From an uncultured Prevotella sp. (GTDB lineage: Bacteria; Bacteroidota; Bacteroidia; Bacteroidales; Bacteroidaceae): a stretch of DNA of 64,000 bases. A program made the translations under genes and the position numbers. Below the pieces are notes generated by a model. It saw only the letters and a program-made list of their open reading frames with translations, ran no database searches and was not told the DNA's origin. Of the stretch, positions 24,960-32,773 are shown piece after piece; position 1 is the stretch's first letter; every line of letters starts with the position of its first letter. Where the stretch lies: NCBI GenBank assembly GCA_905234845.1, contig CAJOIW010000001.1, positions 1 to 64,000 on the forward strand. The letters are read 5' to 3'.

Positions 24960-26942
24960 ATGATTATGAGAAAATTGTTTTTTTTCTTTCTCTTGGCGGC
25001 TATGACCGCTGTAGCAAATGCACAAGAACTAACAGCTCAGCAGCAAAAAGCTAAGCAGAACCTGGAGCGTGCGATGGCATTGACTGACAAGACCATTGAA
25101 AAGTGTTTCACGGGCAGCGATAGTAACTACAGGATGTACGACATCTATAACATGTCGCTCAAGCGGGGTGAGGGCACGGCTGACGTGTGGCCCTATACGG
25201 CTGCGCTCGAGGCGGTGTGCTCTATTATTGAGGCCATTGACGAACTGGAAGGCGTGCTTGATGAAAGTGAGGCACAGCAGCGCACACGCTATGTGGAATT
25301 GCTGAAAAAACTCTACAACAATCTTGAGTATTATAGCGGCACATTCAATCTGACTTCGTATGCGCGCAACAATGCCCAGTGGACTGTCTATGGCGTACAC
25401 CGTGGCGGCAAGGGCACAACTGATGTCAAGGGTATTGAGAACGTGTACGACGACCAGGAGTGGATTATCCGTGAACTTGTACGTGCTTTTAAACTCACGG
25501 GCGATAATATCTATCTGACGAAGGCGGAGTCGCTTACTGCTTATGTGATTGACGGTTGGGATTGCGTGCCCGACGAAGACGGAAACGACCATGGCGGCAT
25601 TACCTGGGGACCGGGCTACACTTCGAAGCATTCCTGTTCTAACGGACCATTTATTCAGCCTCTCGTGTGGTTGTCGGAAATCTATAAGATGAAGACCACT
25701 ACGCCCAACATCTACCAATACAAGGTAGAACAAGACGGCAGTCGCACGAAGGTGATGCGTATGAGAAAGGATTACTATCTCGAGATGGCTCGCAAGATTT
25801 ACGACTGGCAGAAGCGTGTGCTGTTGAAGTCGGGAAACGTGTTCCATGATGCTATATGGATTGCTGGCGATGCACTTGACAAGGCAAGGGCTGCAGGGGC
25901 CACGGTGGATAATTTGGGCGTAGCCTATGAGACTGTCGGTGGTAAGAAATACCGTATGCATCTGGCATTGGGTAATCCGGGTGGGACGGCATTTACCTAT
26001 AATCTCGGGGCATGGCTCTCCGGTGGAGTAGAGCTGTTCAAGGCTACAGGCGACTATGATTTTTTCAAAGACATCTCCACTTTCTCTCAAAGTGGTTACA
26101 ATCAGTTTACTAAGGCGCAAAAGATTGGCGATGTGACTTATCGTCAATTCCCTACATACGATAAGATTGAGGACAATGGCACGGCCAACGGCTTCAACGT
26201 GTGGTTCAACAACGTGCTCGTCCGTGCGTGGGCCGATGCCATGGATTATGCCGACTACCGTTCGGGCAAAGGCGCCCGGGAAGGTCTGGAGGCCATTCAG
26301 AAAAATCTCGACTATGCGTGGGAGCACCATAAAAAAGACCCGGGTTTCTTGCCATTCGACCTGTTGAACGGATGGGGAGACGAGAAAAACACTAAGGGGT
26401 TCCACCAGTTGGCATACGCCGCAGAATATGCCAAACTCGTAAAATATCAGTTACAGAAAGCCAGCGGTGATGTCGACTATATCGATGTCAAGATAGAAAT
26501 AGATGGAGAGGGAGGCACGGTGGAGTATCTCAATCGTAAGGCTACCACCAGCATGAGTGTCCGTCTCTGGCAGGGCATGGACCTGCACATAAGGGTCGTG
26601 CCCAATGAGGATTATAAGGTAGAAAGTGTGGTTGTCGGGGACGAGGATGTCACCGAGCAGATTGACGAGAACAATCTGCTTTGTGTGAAGAACGTCACCA
26701 GTAATATTACCATAAAGGTTAAATTCTCCACTACTACGGGCATCAGGGGCGCTTCGCTAATGAATAATGAAATAATGACCAATAAAAATAATAATTCTTC
26801 TTTAGCGAAGCGCGGTGTCTACGACTTGCAAGGCAGGAAAGTTGAAATATTGAACATTTCAAATGTTGAACAACGTGGCCTTTCAACTTTATGTCCGGGT
26901 ATCTATATTATAGATAGCGAAAAAAAAATTGTGATAAAGTGA
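24960..26942 (+). CDS. Secreted GH76-family protein (endo-alpha-1,6-mannanase-like) with type IX sorting domain
   Basis: 660 residues (ATG 24966 is an alternative start giving MRKLFFFFLLAAMTAVANA). The (alpha/alpha)6 toroid includes TADVWPYTAALEAV and the consecutive Asp164-Asp165 in VYDDQEW, where GH76 enzymes carry their catalytic Asp pair, then GGITWGP and SCSNGPF. GH76 cuts alpha-1,6-mannan backbones such as fungal mannan. A small beta domain follows (from about 500), and the C-terminus GVYDLQGRKV...GIYIIDSEKKIVIK is a type IX sorting signal, so the enzyme is probably exported to the surface. An in-frame 75-bp insert bounded by inverted repeats separates the sorting domain from the rest. 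Confidence 0.75.
   Translation: MIMRKLFFFFLLAAMTAVANAQELTAQQQKAKQNLERAMALTDKTIEKCFTGSDSNYRMYDIYNMSLKRGEGTADVWPYTAALEAVCSIIEAIDELEGVLDESEAQQRTRYVELLKKLYNNLEYYSGTFNLTSYARNNAQWTVYGVHRGGKGTTDVKGIENVYDDQEWIIRELVRAFKLTGDNIYLTKAESLTAYVIDGWDCVPDEDGNDHGGITWGPGYTSKHSCSNGPFIQPLVWLSEIYKMKTTTPNIYQYKVEQDGSRTKVMRMRKDYYLEMARKIYDWQKRVLLKSGNVFHDAIWIAGDALDKARAAGATVDNLGVAYETVGGKKYRMHLALGNPGGTAFTYNLGAWLSGGVELFKATGDYDFFKDISTFSQSGYNQFTKAQKIGDVTYRQFPTYDKIEDNGTANGFNVWFNNVLVRAWADAMDYADYRSGKGAREGLEAIQKNLDYAWEHHKKDPGFLPFDLLNGWGDEKNTKGFHQLAYAAEYAKLVKYQLQKASGDVDYIDVKIEIDGEGGTVEYLNRKATTSMSVRLWQGMDLHIRVVPNEDYKVESVVVGDEDVTEQIDENNLLCVKNVTSNITIKVKFSTTTGIRGASLMNNEIMTNKNNNSSLAKRGVYDLQGRKVEILNISNVEQRGLSTLCPGIYIIDSEKKIVIK
26749..26823. 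repeat. 75-bp in-frame insert with 12-bp terminal inverted repeats
   Basis: GCGCTTCGCTAA (26749-26760) and its exact reverse complement TTAGCGAAGCGC (26812-26823) enclose 51 bp of AT-rich DNA (AATGAATAATGAAATAATG, AATAAAAATAATAATTC). Total length 75 bp is 25 codons; it encodes a Asn-rich linker before the sorting domain of the GH76 protein. Confidence 0.75.
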
Positions 26943-27000
26943 GTGCGGTGTCAAACTCGCTTTGTAGGGGCGCGGCGTACCGCATGTAATGTTTTTTGTT

Positions 27001-27032
27001 AGAAGATTCTTATAGAGAAATCTTCTTTTTCT
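27001..27032 (+). terminator. Terminator of the GH76 gene
   Basis: AGAAGATT / AATCTTCT stem (27001-27008 with 27019-27026), then TTTTTCTTTCT. Confidence 0.75.
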
Positions 27033-27184
27033 TTCTAAAATTTTGTTTGTTTTTCGGGAAATGTATTACTTTGACTTCGTCGAAGTAATCACGTTGGCTT
27101 TGCCGACCTCTGTTGTGACTCGGTCGTTTAAGCTAGCTTGACGACCCTCGCTGCTCCATCGGTTTGGAAAAACTCAAATAAAAA

Positions 27185-27216
27185 TTTGGTTTTTCGCTCA
27201 CTTAATTGTAACTTTG
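27185..27216 (+). promoter_or_regulatory. Promoter of the secreted endonuclease
   Basis: TTTG (27185-27188), 20-bp spacer, TAACTTTG (27209-27216), followed by C; start codon at 27250. The preceding AAAAACTCAAATAAAAATT and CGCTCACTTAAT are shared with the GH92 promoter. Confidence 0.8.
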
Positions 27217-27249
27217 CAGCCATAAACAATCAAAAAACAATATTACGAC

Positions 27250-29463
27250 ATGATTTGCAATAAACGCAGATGGGCTCTGATGCTGATGCTGACGGGTCTT
27301 ACAGTATGTCTCGCCCAGGGGCCAAACGGGACAGAAACCTATTATCGGAATGCCTCTAATAAAAGCGGACAGGCTCTGAAAACAGCATTCTACAATATCA
27401 TTAAGCTAACAACTGAAGATGTTACCAGCTATGATGGCCTCGAATCAGCCTATGAGAAGACCGACCGCGTGGGCGAATATCTGCGCGACCGCTACTCCAA
27501 TATCACACAATATAAAGAACTGAACAAAGGCAGTAATGCTTACGAGGGCGGAATGTGCAACAAGGAGCATTCTTTCCCGAAGAGCTGGTTCGGAGGAAAA
27601 GTCAGTCCGATGTACTCCGATATCGTTCACGTGGTGCCTTCCGATGCCTATGTGAATAATCGGCGTGGTAATCTGCCCTTTGGCGAGAACAATGGAGAAA
27701 CGTATAAGTCAGCCATGTATACACAAGGCGACAATGGCGGCTATTCAAAAGTAGGCTATTGCACCGTGGCAGGTTATACTGACAAGTGCTTCGAGCCTAA
27801 TGACGAGTGGAAAGGCGACTTCGCCCGCATCTATTTCTATATGATTACCTGCTATGAGAACCGTGTTACCAGTTGGAGCAGCTGCCCCATGTTCAAGAGC
27901 AGCAACATCACAGCCTACTCGCCCTTTGCCGACTGGGCAATGAACATGCTCATGCGTTGGGCTGCCGAAGACCCTGTAAGCCAGATAGAGATAGATCGTC
28001 AGGCAGGCATCGAAGATGCACAAGGTAACCGTAATCCCTTTGTCGACTATCCTGGACTGGAACAGTATATCTGGGGCTCAAAGAAGAACCAGACCTTCTA
28101 CTACGACAACTACGATGGCGCTAATATGAATTATGTGGCTGCGCCCGTCTTTACCAGCACCACCGACGCTACTACGGGCAACATCACGGTCACCATGACC
28201 AGTAGCACCGCAGGAACCACCATCTACTACACCACTGACGGCAACACACCAACTGCTACCAGCAACCGCTACACAGCCCCCGTTATACTTACTGCGACGA
28301 CTACCATCATGGCCATAGCCATTACCGCCGACGGCGAGAGCAGCGTGACCACTCAGACCTTCACCATTGGCGAGGAGCCATCCGTCGTGACAGGTGAGAA
28401 TGTCTATGTAAAAGTCACCTCGGCCAATGACCTTGAGAGTGGGCGCCGCTACCTGCTCGTTTATGAGGAGAACGCCACCGCTGGACAAGCCTACAATGGA
28501 TTTAACAAAGATAAAGGAACACCAGGAGCAGTGACTATAGCCAACAACCAGATAGACCTCTCCAACAACACAAACGGCATTGTGCCGCTTACCATTGAGC
28601 AGCTTGCCAATGGCAAATGGACCATCACCGATGGCGATGGTTACTTCGCGCTTACCAGCAAGAGCAACGCACTTAATAAGGCAACCACCGCCACAAATAC
28701 AAACGCTCAGTGGACCATCACACCGACCACCATTACCAATGCCTCTTACACCGGATACACACTACGATACAACACACAGGCCAACATGTTCCGCTGCTAT
28801 GCCAGTGGCCAACAGCCCGTCGTGCTGTACAAAGAATTAGTACCCGAGGTAGAGACCGTTGATGTCGCCATTGGTGACACTGGCTACGCCACACTCTACT
28901 ACGGCGAGAAAAACCTCATCGTGCCTGATGACATCGAAGCCTATACCTATTATGTGAGTGACGGCGGACAGCTCGAGGAAAGCTACGTCTATGGCCCCCA
29001 AGAGATAATCCCCGCCGGTACAGGAGTAGTGTTGCAAAGTCTTATCGGAGCAGGCACCTTCACCTTTACCGTAACCGACCAAGAGGGTGCCCAAGACCCC
29101 GATAATCAATTGCGAGGCAGCGATACCGACCAGCTCACCTCAGGAGGCTCCTACTACTACATGCTCTCGCTCGATGTCGATAAGACCCCTGACAGCGTAG
29201 GTTTTTACTGGGGAGCAGCCGAAGGCGCGCCCTTCACTAATAAAGCCCACCGCGCTTACCTGCCCGTCACCACCACAAGTGAGGCCAAGCCCCATTATCT
29301 GTTAGAATCCGAGACCACAGGGATAGAGAGAGCATCTCATTCATCACCCAACACCCGTCAATCATCACCCGTCTACGACCTGCAAGGGCGGAAGACCATC
29401 GACAACATTCTGCCGCAGAAGGGAGTTTATATTCGCAACGGCAAAAAAATCGCGATTAAGTGA
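27250..29463 (+). CDS. Secreted endonuclease I (EndA/NucM-like) with HEX-type domain and type IX sorting signal
   Basis: 737 residues. After the signal peptide (MLMLTGLTVCLAQ) comes an endonuclease I domain with the catalytic GGMCNKEHSFPKSWFGG (beta-beta-alpha-metal His in EHSFPKSW), DIVHVVPSDAYVNNRRGN and NPFVDYPGLEQYIWG. Residues about 300-370 are a chitobiase/hexosaminidase C-terminal-like domain (GTTIYYTTDGNTPT, TATTTIMAIAI). The middle is beta-rich and the C-terminus (VYDLQGRK...GVYIRNGKKIAIK) is a type IX sorting domain. It likely degrades extracellular DNA. Residues SSPNTRQSSP before the sorting domain are encoded by a CCCAACACCCGTCAATC repeat. Confidence 0.88.
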   Translation: MICNKRRWALMLMLTGLTVCLAQGPNGTETYYRNASNKSGQALKTAFYNIIKLTTEDVTSYDGLESAYEKTDRVGEYLRDRYSNITQYKELNKGSNAYEGGMCNKEHSFPKSWFGGKVSPMYSDIVHVVPSDAYVNNRRGNLPFGENNGETYKSAMYTQGDNGGYSKVGYCTVAGYTDKCFEPNDEWKGDFARIYFYMITCYENRVTSWSSCPMFKSSNITAYSPFADWAMNMLMRWAAEDPVSQIEIDRQAGIEDAQGNRNPFVDYPGLEQYIWGSKKNQTFYYDNYDGANMNYVAAPVFTSTTDATTGNITVTMTSSTAGTTIYYTTDGNTPTATSNRYTAPVILTATTTIMAIAITADGESSVTTQTFTIGEEPSVVTGENVYVKVTSANDLESGRRYLLVYEENATAGQAYNGFNKDKGTPGAVTIANNQIDLSNNTNGIVPLTIEQLANGKWTITDGDGYFALTSKSNALNKATTATNTNAQWTITPTTITNASYTGYTLRYNTQANMFRCYASGQQPVVLYKELVPEVETVDVAIGDTGYATLYYGEKNLIVPDDIEAYTYYVSDGGQLEESYVYGPQEIIPAGTGVVLQSLIGAGTFTFTVTDQEGAQDPDNQLRGSDTDQLTSGGSYYYMLSLDVDKTPDSVGFYWGAAEGAPFTNKAHRAYLPVTTTSEAKPHYLLESETTGIERASHSSPNTRQSSPVYDLQGRKTIDNILPQKGVYIRNGKKIAIK

Positions 29464-29548
29464 GATTCATCCAAGCTTTGTTTGAGCATGGCTGAACGTG
29501 AGCGATTTATGAAAAGATAATCGTTGGTCAGGAAATAAAATTGATAAT

Positions 29549-29587
29549 AGCCCGATTTTGTGTTTAAAGAAATCGGGCTTCTTTTTT
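29549..29587 (+). terminator. Terminator of the endonuclease gene
   Basis: AGCCCGATTT / AAATCGGGCT stem (29549-29558 with 29570-29579), 11-nt loop, then TCTTTTTT. Confidence 0.88.
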
Positions 29588-29590
29588 CTG

Positions 29591-29607
29591 CGAAAGATGA
29601 TCTTTCG
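29591..29607. repeat. Solo unit of the 17-bp palindrome family
   Basis: CGAAAGATGATCTTTCG, the same type of palindrome found as four-unit arrays at 11.35, 37.15 and 59.40 kb, placed directly after the endonuclease terminator. Confidence 0.7.
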
Positions 29608-29658
29608 GAAATTAGATATTTTTTTCTTAAAAGCGATTCTAATTTCACTAAAAATTTG

Positions 29659-29666
29659 TACCTTTG
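29659..29666 (+). promoter_or_regulatory. -7 box of a promoter with no obvious coding gene
   Basis: TACCTTTG followed by C; 430 bp ahead of the next start codon, suggesting a transcript with a long leader or a non-coding RNA. Confidence 0.55.
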
Positions 29667-29669
29667 CAT

Positions 29670-30027
29670 CGTTCTTGTCCGAAGCCCGCTTTATGGAGGG
29701 TAATGTAGATGTGCTAATAGGCATATCAACATGCGGGATGAGAACCTATATAAGGAAAAGGCGTTACTTGCGCTTTGTGCTTGACGAATCGGAATCTGGC
29801 AATTCCAAACAACTAGTCAAGAAAACAAAGCAACGGTGATGTCCATTGGTGTGTATATTGTATGCACATTGCAGAATGCTTATTTCCCATTATTGTGAAT
29901 TATAGGCATAGGTAATGTTGTTTTATACATATCGGCGTGGGCTTCGGCGTTGCTCGTTCAGACTAGTTGGGCAATGCCAGAGCCTCGATTCGTGGGACGA
30001 GTAACAGTAGACTCCCACGCTCTTTTT
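29670..30027 (+). ncRNA. Candidate structured non-coding RNA
   Basis: From the -7 box at 29659 a transcript would run to a U-rich stop at 30022-30026. The 3' part folds as a three-way junction: GCGTGGG (29935-29941) with CCCACGC (30014-30020), an inner GGCGTTGC / GCAATGCC stem and a CTCG / CGAG stem. In addition CCGAAGCCC near 29679 is exactly complementary to GGGCTTCGG near 29939, so the 5' end could pair with the 3' domain. No match to tmRNA, SRP RNA, 6S or RNase P signatures that I can recall. The whole could instead be a long regulatory leader of the 30.1 kb gene. Confidence 0.4.
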
Positions 30028-30095
30028 ATATATAGTCCATAATACTTATAATATGTGCACCATTGGGGAGTTATGGGTCATGATAAAATGTAAAA

Positions 30096-30575
30096 ATGAA
30101 AAGATTTCTAGTATTGCTTGTGCCTTTTGTGATGGTATATGCTATGGAATGCAACTCTCAGACATTTGTAGAGTTAAATGGTGTTTGTTTCCACATTAGT
30201 GACAATCATACTGCCAGTGTGGAGCGTTTTCTGAACGCTACGCAGGGTAGTATTCCAGAACGGATTGATTGGCAAGGTGAGTACTATGCGGTTAATGCTA
30301 TTGCCAGTCATGCTTTTTATTGCAATTTTGCCATGAAGCAGCTGGTCATACCGTCAACTGTTAAAAACATTGCCCAGCAAGCATTTGTGCAGTGTCGTTC
30401 ATTGCGCCATCTCTACCTTTTGTGTATAGAACCGCCTGTGGCTGATAATAACTCGTTTGATGGGATAGACGAGAAGCGTTGTGTACTTCATGTACCATAC
30501 GGAACACTTCAGGCTTATAAAAAGTCTATAGGATGGAATAGATTTAAGAAAATAAAGGAGGGGAAAAAGCCATGA
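30096..30575 (+). CDS. BspA-type leucine-rich-repeat secreted protein (short)
   Basis: 159 residues with a signal peptide (MKRFLVLLVPFVMVYAMECNS). It carries LRR_5/BspA-like repeats: AIASHAFYCNFAMKQLVIPS, TVKNIAQQAFVQCRSLRHLYL, and the usual C-terminal cap VPYGTLQAYKKSIGWNRFKKI. BspA-like proteins of Bacteroidales are surface or secreted adhesins, normally much longer, so this is a minimal version with about two repeats. No sorting signal is evident. Its stop overlaps the next start (ATGA), so the two are translationally coupled. Confidence 0.8.
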   Translation: MKRFLVLLVPFVMVYAMECNSQTFVELNGVCFHISDNHTASVERFLNATQGSIPERIDWQGEYYAVNAIASHAFYCNFAMKQLVIPSTVKNIAQQAFVQCRSLRHLYLLCIEPPVADNNSFDGIDEKRCVLHVPYGTLQAYKKSIGWNRFKKIKEGKKP

Positions 30576-31249
30576 CAAGAACAGAAATCGCATATGTTTT
30601 GTTGGCGTTTGTCCTCAGCTGCTCTCTCTCAGCAGGACTACTTCCCCTCTTTTCCCGTATATGTCGCAGGGCAGGACTTGGAAGGGTAGGGCGAAAGCTG
30701 AATGGCTTGCCGATGCTTCTTGCCATGTTCCTCACAGAGATAGTGCTCTTTGTTGTCGCTCCTAACGCTTGTAAAATAATCAACATACCGTTGGAGTTGT
30801 TGGCGGGTTTTTTAGTGATAGTCTTTCTGGGCTTTGCCTGCGATATAGATAAATTTAGTCTGTCTACACGCATAGTGGTATTGTTGTTAGGTTCTTTGGC
30901 CTTCCCCGTTGCTAGAGTCTGCCCGCATGGTTTTATGGGGGCTTGTCTTGTAATAGGGATGGTGATGGCGGTATGTCTCGGACTTGCGGCGGTAGCTCGT
31001 GATGGCGTCTTTGGGGCAGTGCTGCTGTTGCTGTTGGTGGTTACACTTGCTTTAATCTCTCTGGCGAGGGGTAACAGCTCTCTTCTTATGGGGTTAGGTA
31101 TACAGGCAGGTGCGATAATGGGTTTTGTGATATACTGCGTATGTCAGCGTGCCAATAAGGGGCAGCGTGTTTTTCTGGGTGAGTGCGGAAGCATGGCGAT
31201 GGGCTATGTCTTCTGCACTCACTGTATGATGTTGTTGTCGGGTGTTTAG
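30572..31249 (+). CDS. Degenerate WecA/MraY-superfamily (polyprenyl-phosphate sugar-phosphate transferase fold) membrane protein
   Basis: 225 residues, strongly hydrophobic with about seven to eight membrane segments. It aligns by eye to the WecA/TagO family: GRKLNGLP in place of RKLHGKP, FACDIDKFSLSTRI in place of the DD-containing segment, AVARDGVFG in place of the NxxDGxDG segment, and FLGECGSMAMGYVF in place of FLGDSGSMFLG. Conserved His, the first Asp of DD, the Asn and the FLGD Asp are all replaced, and it is shorter than the usual 320-380 residues. It may be a pseudoenzyme or a much diverged transferase. Start overlaps the leucine-rich-repeat gene stop. Confidence 0.6.
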   Translation: MTRTEIAYVLLAFVLSCSLSAGLLPLFSRICRRAGLGRVGRKLNGLPMLLAMFLTEIVLFVVAPNACKIINIPLELLAGFLVIVFLGFACDIDKFSLSTRIVVLLLGSLAFPVARVCPHGFMGACLVIGMVMAVCLGLAAVARDGVFGAVLLLLLVVTLALISLARGNSSLLMGLGIQAGAIMGFVIYCVCQRANKGQRVFLGECGSMAMGYVFCTHCMMLLSGV

Positions 31250-31261
31250 GGAGTTAATGTC

Positions 31262-31291
31262 AGCCCCCAACCTCTAACTTAGGGGGCTAAT
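31262..31291. repeat. Short CCCCCAACCTC...GAGGGGG-type repeat
   Basis: AGCCCCCAACCTCTAACTTAGGGGGCT, an inverted repeat (AGCCCCC / GGGGGCT) between the converging WecA-like gene and xth; the same motif occurs at 62617-62642. It may act as a terminator or belong to the GC-rich repeat family. Confidence 0.65.
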
Positions 31292-32034
31292 AGCACGAGT
31301 TCTACGGGGCAGTGGTCGGAGCCGTAGATATGGGTGTGGATGGTGGCGGAGACGAGGTGTGGCAACAGGCGTTGGGAGATGAGGAAGTAGTCGATGCGCC
31401 AGCCGGCGTTCTTGGCACGGGCTTGGAAACGGTACGACCACCACGAATAGGTTTGTTCCTCTGGATGTAGGTGGCGGAAGGTGTCGATGAACCCGCTGCG
31501 GAGCAGGGTGGTGAACTGCTGGCGCTCCTCATCGGTGAATCCGGCGTTGTGGCGGTTGCTCTTCGGGTTCTTGAGGTCTATCTCTTCGTGTGCGACGTTC
31601 ATGTCGCCACAGACGATGACGGGCTTCTGCTGGTCGAGACGGAGCAGGTAGACACGGAACGCGTCTTCCCACGACATGCGGTAGTCAAGTCGGCGTAGCT
31701 GGTCTTGCGCGTTGGGGGTATAGACGTTGACGAGGTAGAATTGGGGCATCTCGAGTGTGATGACACGCCCCTCGTGGTCATGCTCATCGATGCCGATACC
31801 ATAGGTGACGTTAAGCGGCTCATGCAGGGTGTAGATGGCTGTGCCGGAGTAGCCTTTCTTGTCAGCGTAGTTCCAGTAGGAATGATAGCCGGGGAATTTG
31901 AGATCGAGCTGTCCCGCCTGCATTTTTGTCTCTTGCAGACAGAAGAAGTCGGCGTCGAGCGTTTTGAAGGTATCTTTGAAGTCTTTGCCTACGCAGGCGC
32001 GCAGTCCGTTGACGTTCCAGGAGATGAATTTCAT
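31279..32034 (-). CDS. xth: Exodeoxyribonuclease III
   Basis: 251-residue cytoplasmic AP endonuclease/3' exonuclease for base-excision repair. EEP-fold motifs are complete: MKFISWNVNGLRA, FFCLQETKM (metal Glu), GYSGTAIYT, VNVYTPNAQ, VCGDMNVAHEEIDLKNPK and the terminal GSDHCPVEL. Normal length. Its stop overlaps the small repeat shared with the convergent gene; 17 bp downstream of the lipoprotein gene, so possibly in the same transcript. Confidence 0.95.
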   Translation of the reverse strand: MKFISWNVNGLRACVGKDFKDTFKTLDADFFCLQETKMQAGQLDLKFPGYHSYWNYADKKGYSGTAIYTLHEPLNVTYGIGIDEHDHEGRVITLEMPQFYLVNVYTPNAQDQLRRLDYRMSWEDAFRVYLLRLDQQKPVIVCGDMNVAHEEIDLKNPKSNRHNAGFTDEERQQFTTLLRSGFIDTFRHLHPEEQTYSWWSYRFQARAKNAGWRIDYFLISQRLLPHLVSATIHTHIYGSDHCPVELVLLAP

Positions 32035-32051
32035 TATTATTTACAACTTTA

Positions 32052-32690
32052 TTATCTTGTTCCTACGATGTCTATTTCTGACTTCAGTTCGCAGGGTTTT
32101 CCGTCTATGGTCATCTTGTCGAGAAGGATGCTGCCTTGAAGTGTACGACTTGTGGTCTCGAAAGCGAAAGTGGAATAGTTCGATAAGCTGTTGTAGGAGT
32201 AGCTTTGAGTGAGTGTGAGACTGACGGTGTGTGTGGTCGTCTCTTCCCCGTCCTCAAGCGTTACCGTCCATTCGTTCTCCGTGTTGTCGGGAAGGAAACT
32301 GGCCTGAAAGTAGGTGGTAAAGGTGGCGTAGGGCTCAACCTTGCCTGTAATCTTTTTTGAGTCGAGCTGTCCGAGAATGGCTTTCTCTTGGGCATTGGTG
32401 GTATAGTTGGCAAGGATGCTCGCGGGGAAGTGGTTGGCGGCGAAGGTACCGTCGCTGCTGATGGTCCACGTGAAAGCTATGGTGCCAGTGTTTTGCGTAG
32501 CTGTCGGGTTATAGTAATAGAGCGTGCCATTGTACATACCGGCTATCGCACTCAGTGCGTTGGCTTTCTGCTCGGGCGTCTCGAGGATGGTGGCTGTGGG
32601 GGTGTCATCGTCGTCGTCGACGCATGAGGTAAAGGTTGCTGCAGCAAACATTCCGAGCAACATGATGGAATAGAATTTGAAAGTTTTCAT
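32052..32690 (-). CDS. Hypothetical lipoprotein (DUF4840-like)
   Basis: 212 residues with lipoprotein signal AAATFTSC (Cys23) followed by VDDDDD, an acidic stretch typical of surface export. The mature part is beta-rich and opens with a helix-like segment ETPEQKANALSAIAGMYNGTLYY, which resembles DUF4840 proteins of Prevotella and Bacteroides; that assignment is from memory and weak. No catalytic motif. It sits between folE and xth on the minus strand. Confidence 0.6.
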   Translation of the reverse strand: MKTFKFYSIMLLGMFAAATFTSCVDDDDDTPTATILETPEQKANALSAIAGMYNGTLYYYNPTATQNTGTIAFTWTISSDGTFAANHFPASILANYTTNAQEKAILGQLDSKKITGKVEPYATFTTYFQASFLPDNTENEWTVTLEDGEETTTHTVSLTLTQSYSYNSLSNYSTFAFETTSRTLQGSILLDKMTIDGKPCELKSEIDIVGTR

Positions 32691-32734
32691 ATTTTCTTTA
32701 ATTACAGTTAACGGTTATCTGTTTATGGTTTACA

Positions 32735-32768
32735 GCTCCCTCTCCTTCGGGGAGGGATGGGGAGGGGC
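32735..32768. repeat. GC-rich repeat between folE and the lipoprotein gene
   Basis: CTCCCTCTCCTTCGGGGAGG plus GATGGGGAGGGG, preceded by the spacer repeat GTTTATGGTTTACAG (32721-32735). It ends 6 bp before the folE stop codon. Confidence 0.85.
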
Positions 32769-32773
32769 ACAGT

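Larger units (their letters stand above)
26943..27249. other. Intergenic region with terminator, hairpin repeats and promoter
   Basis: Contains the GH76 terminator (27001-27032), a run of short inverted repeats (ACTTCGTCGAAGT, GGTCGT...ACGACC) at 27067-27165 similar in style to leader elements elsewhere in the window, and the endonuclease promoter. No ORF of note. Confidence 0.7.
29464..30095. other. 632-bp intergenic region with terminator, solo palindrome and possible RNA gene
   Basis: Holds the endonuclease terminator, one solo 17-bp palindrome, a TAnnTTTG element and a structured region ending in a terminator (entered separately). A short open frame at 29558-29839 has no protein-like features and overlaps the terminator; I do not call it. 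Confidence 0.6.

Noticed and set aside
29558-29839. Small ORF of 93 codons after the endonuclease
   Set aside because: It begins inside the endonuclease terminator and runs through a palindrome and promoter; composition is not protein-like.
29670-30027. tmRNA, 6S RNA, RNase P or SRP RNA in the 29.7-30.0 kb gap
   Set aside because: None of the conserved cores of these RNAs was found; left as an unclassified candidate.
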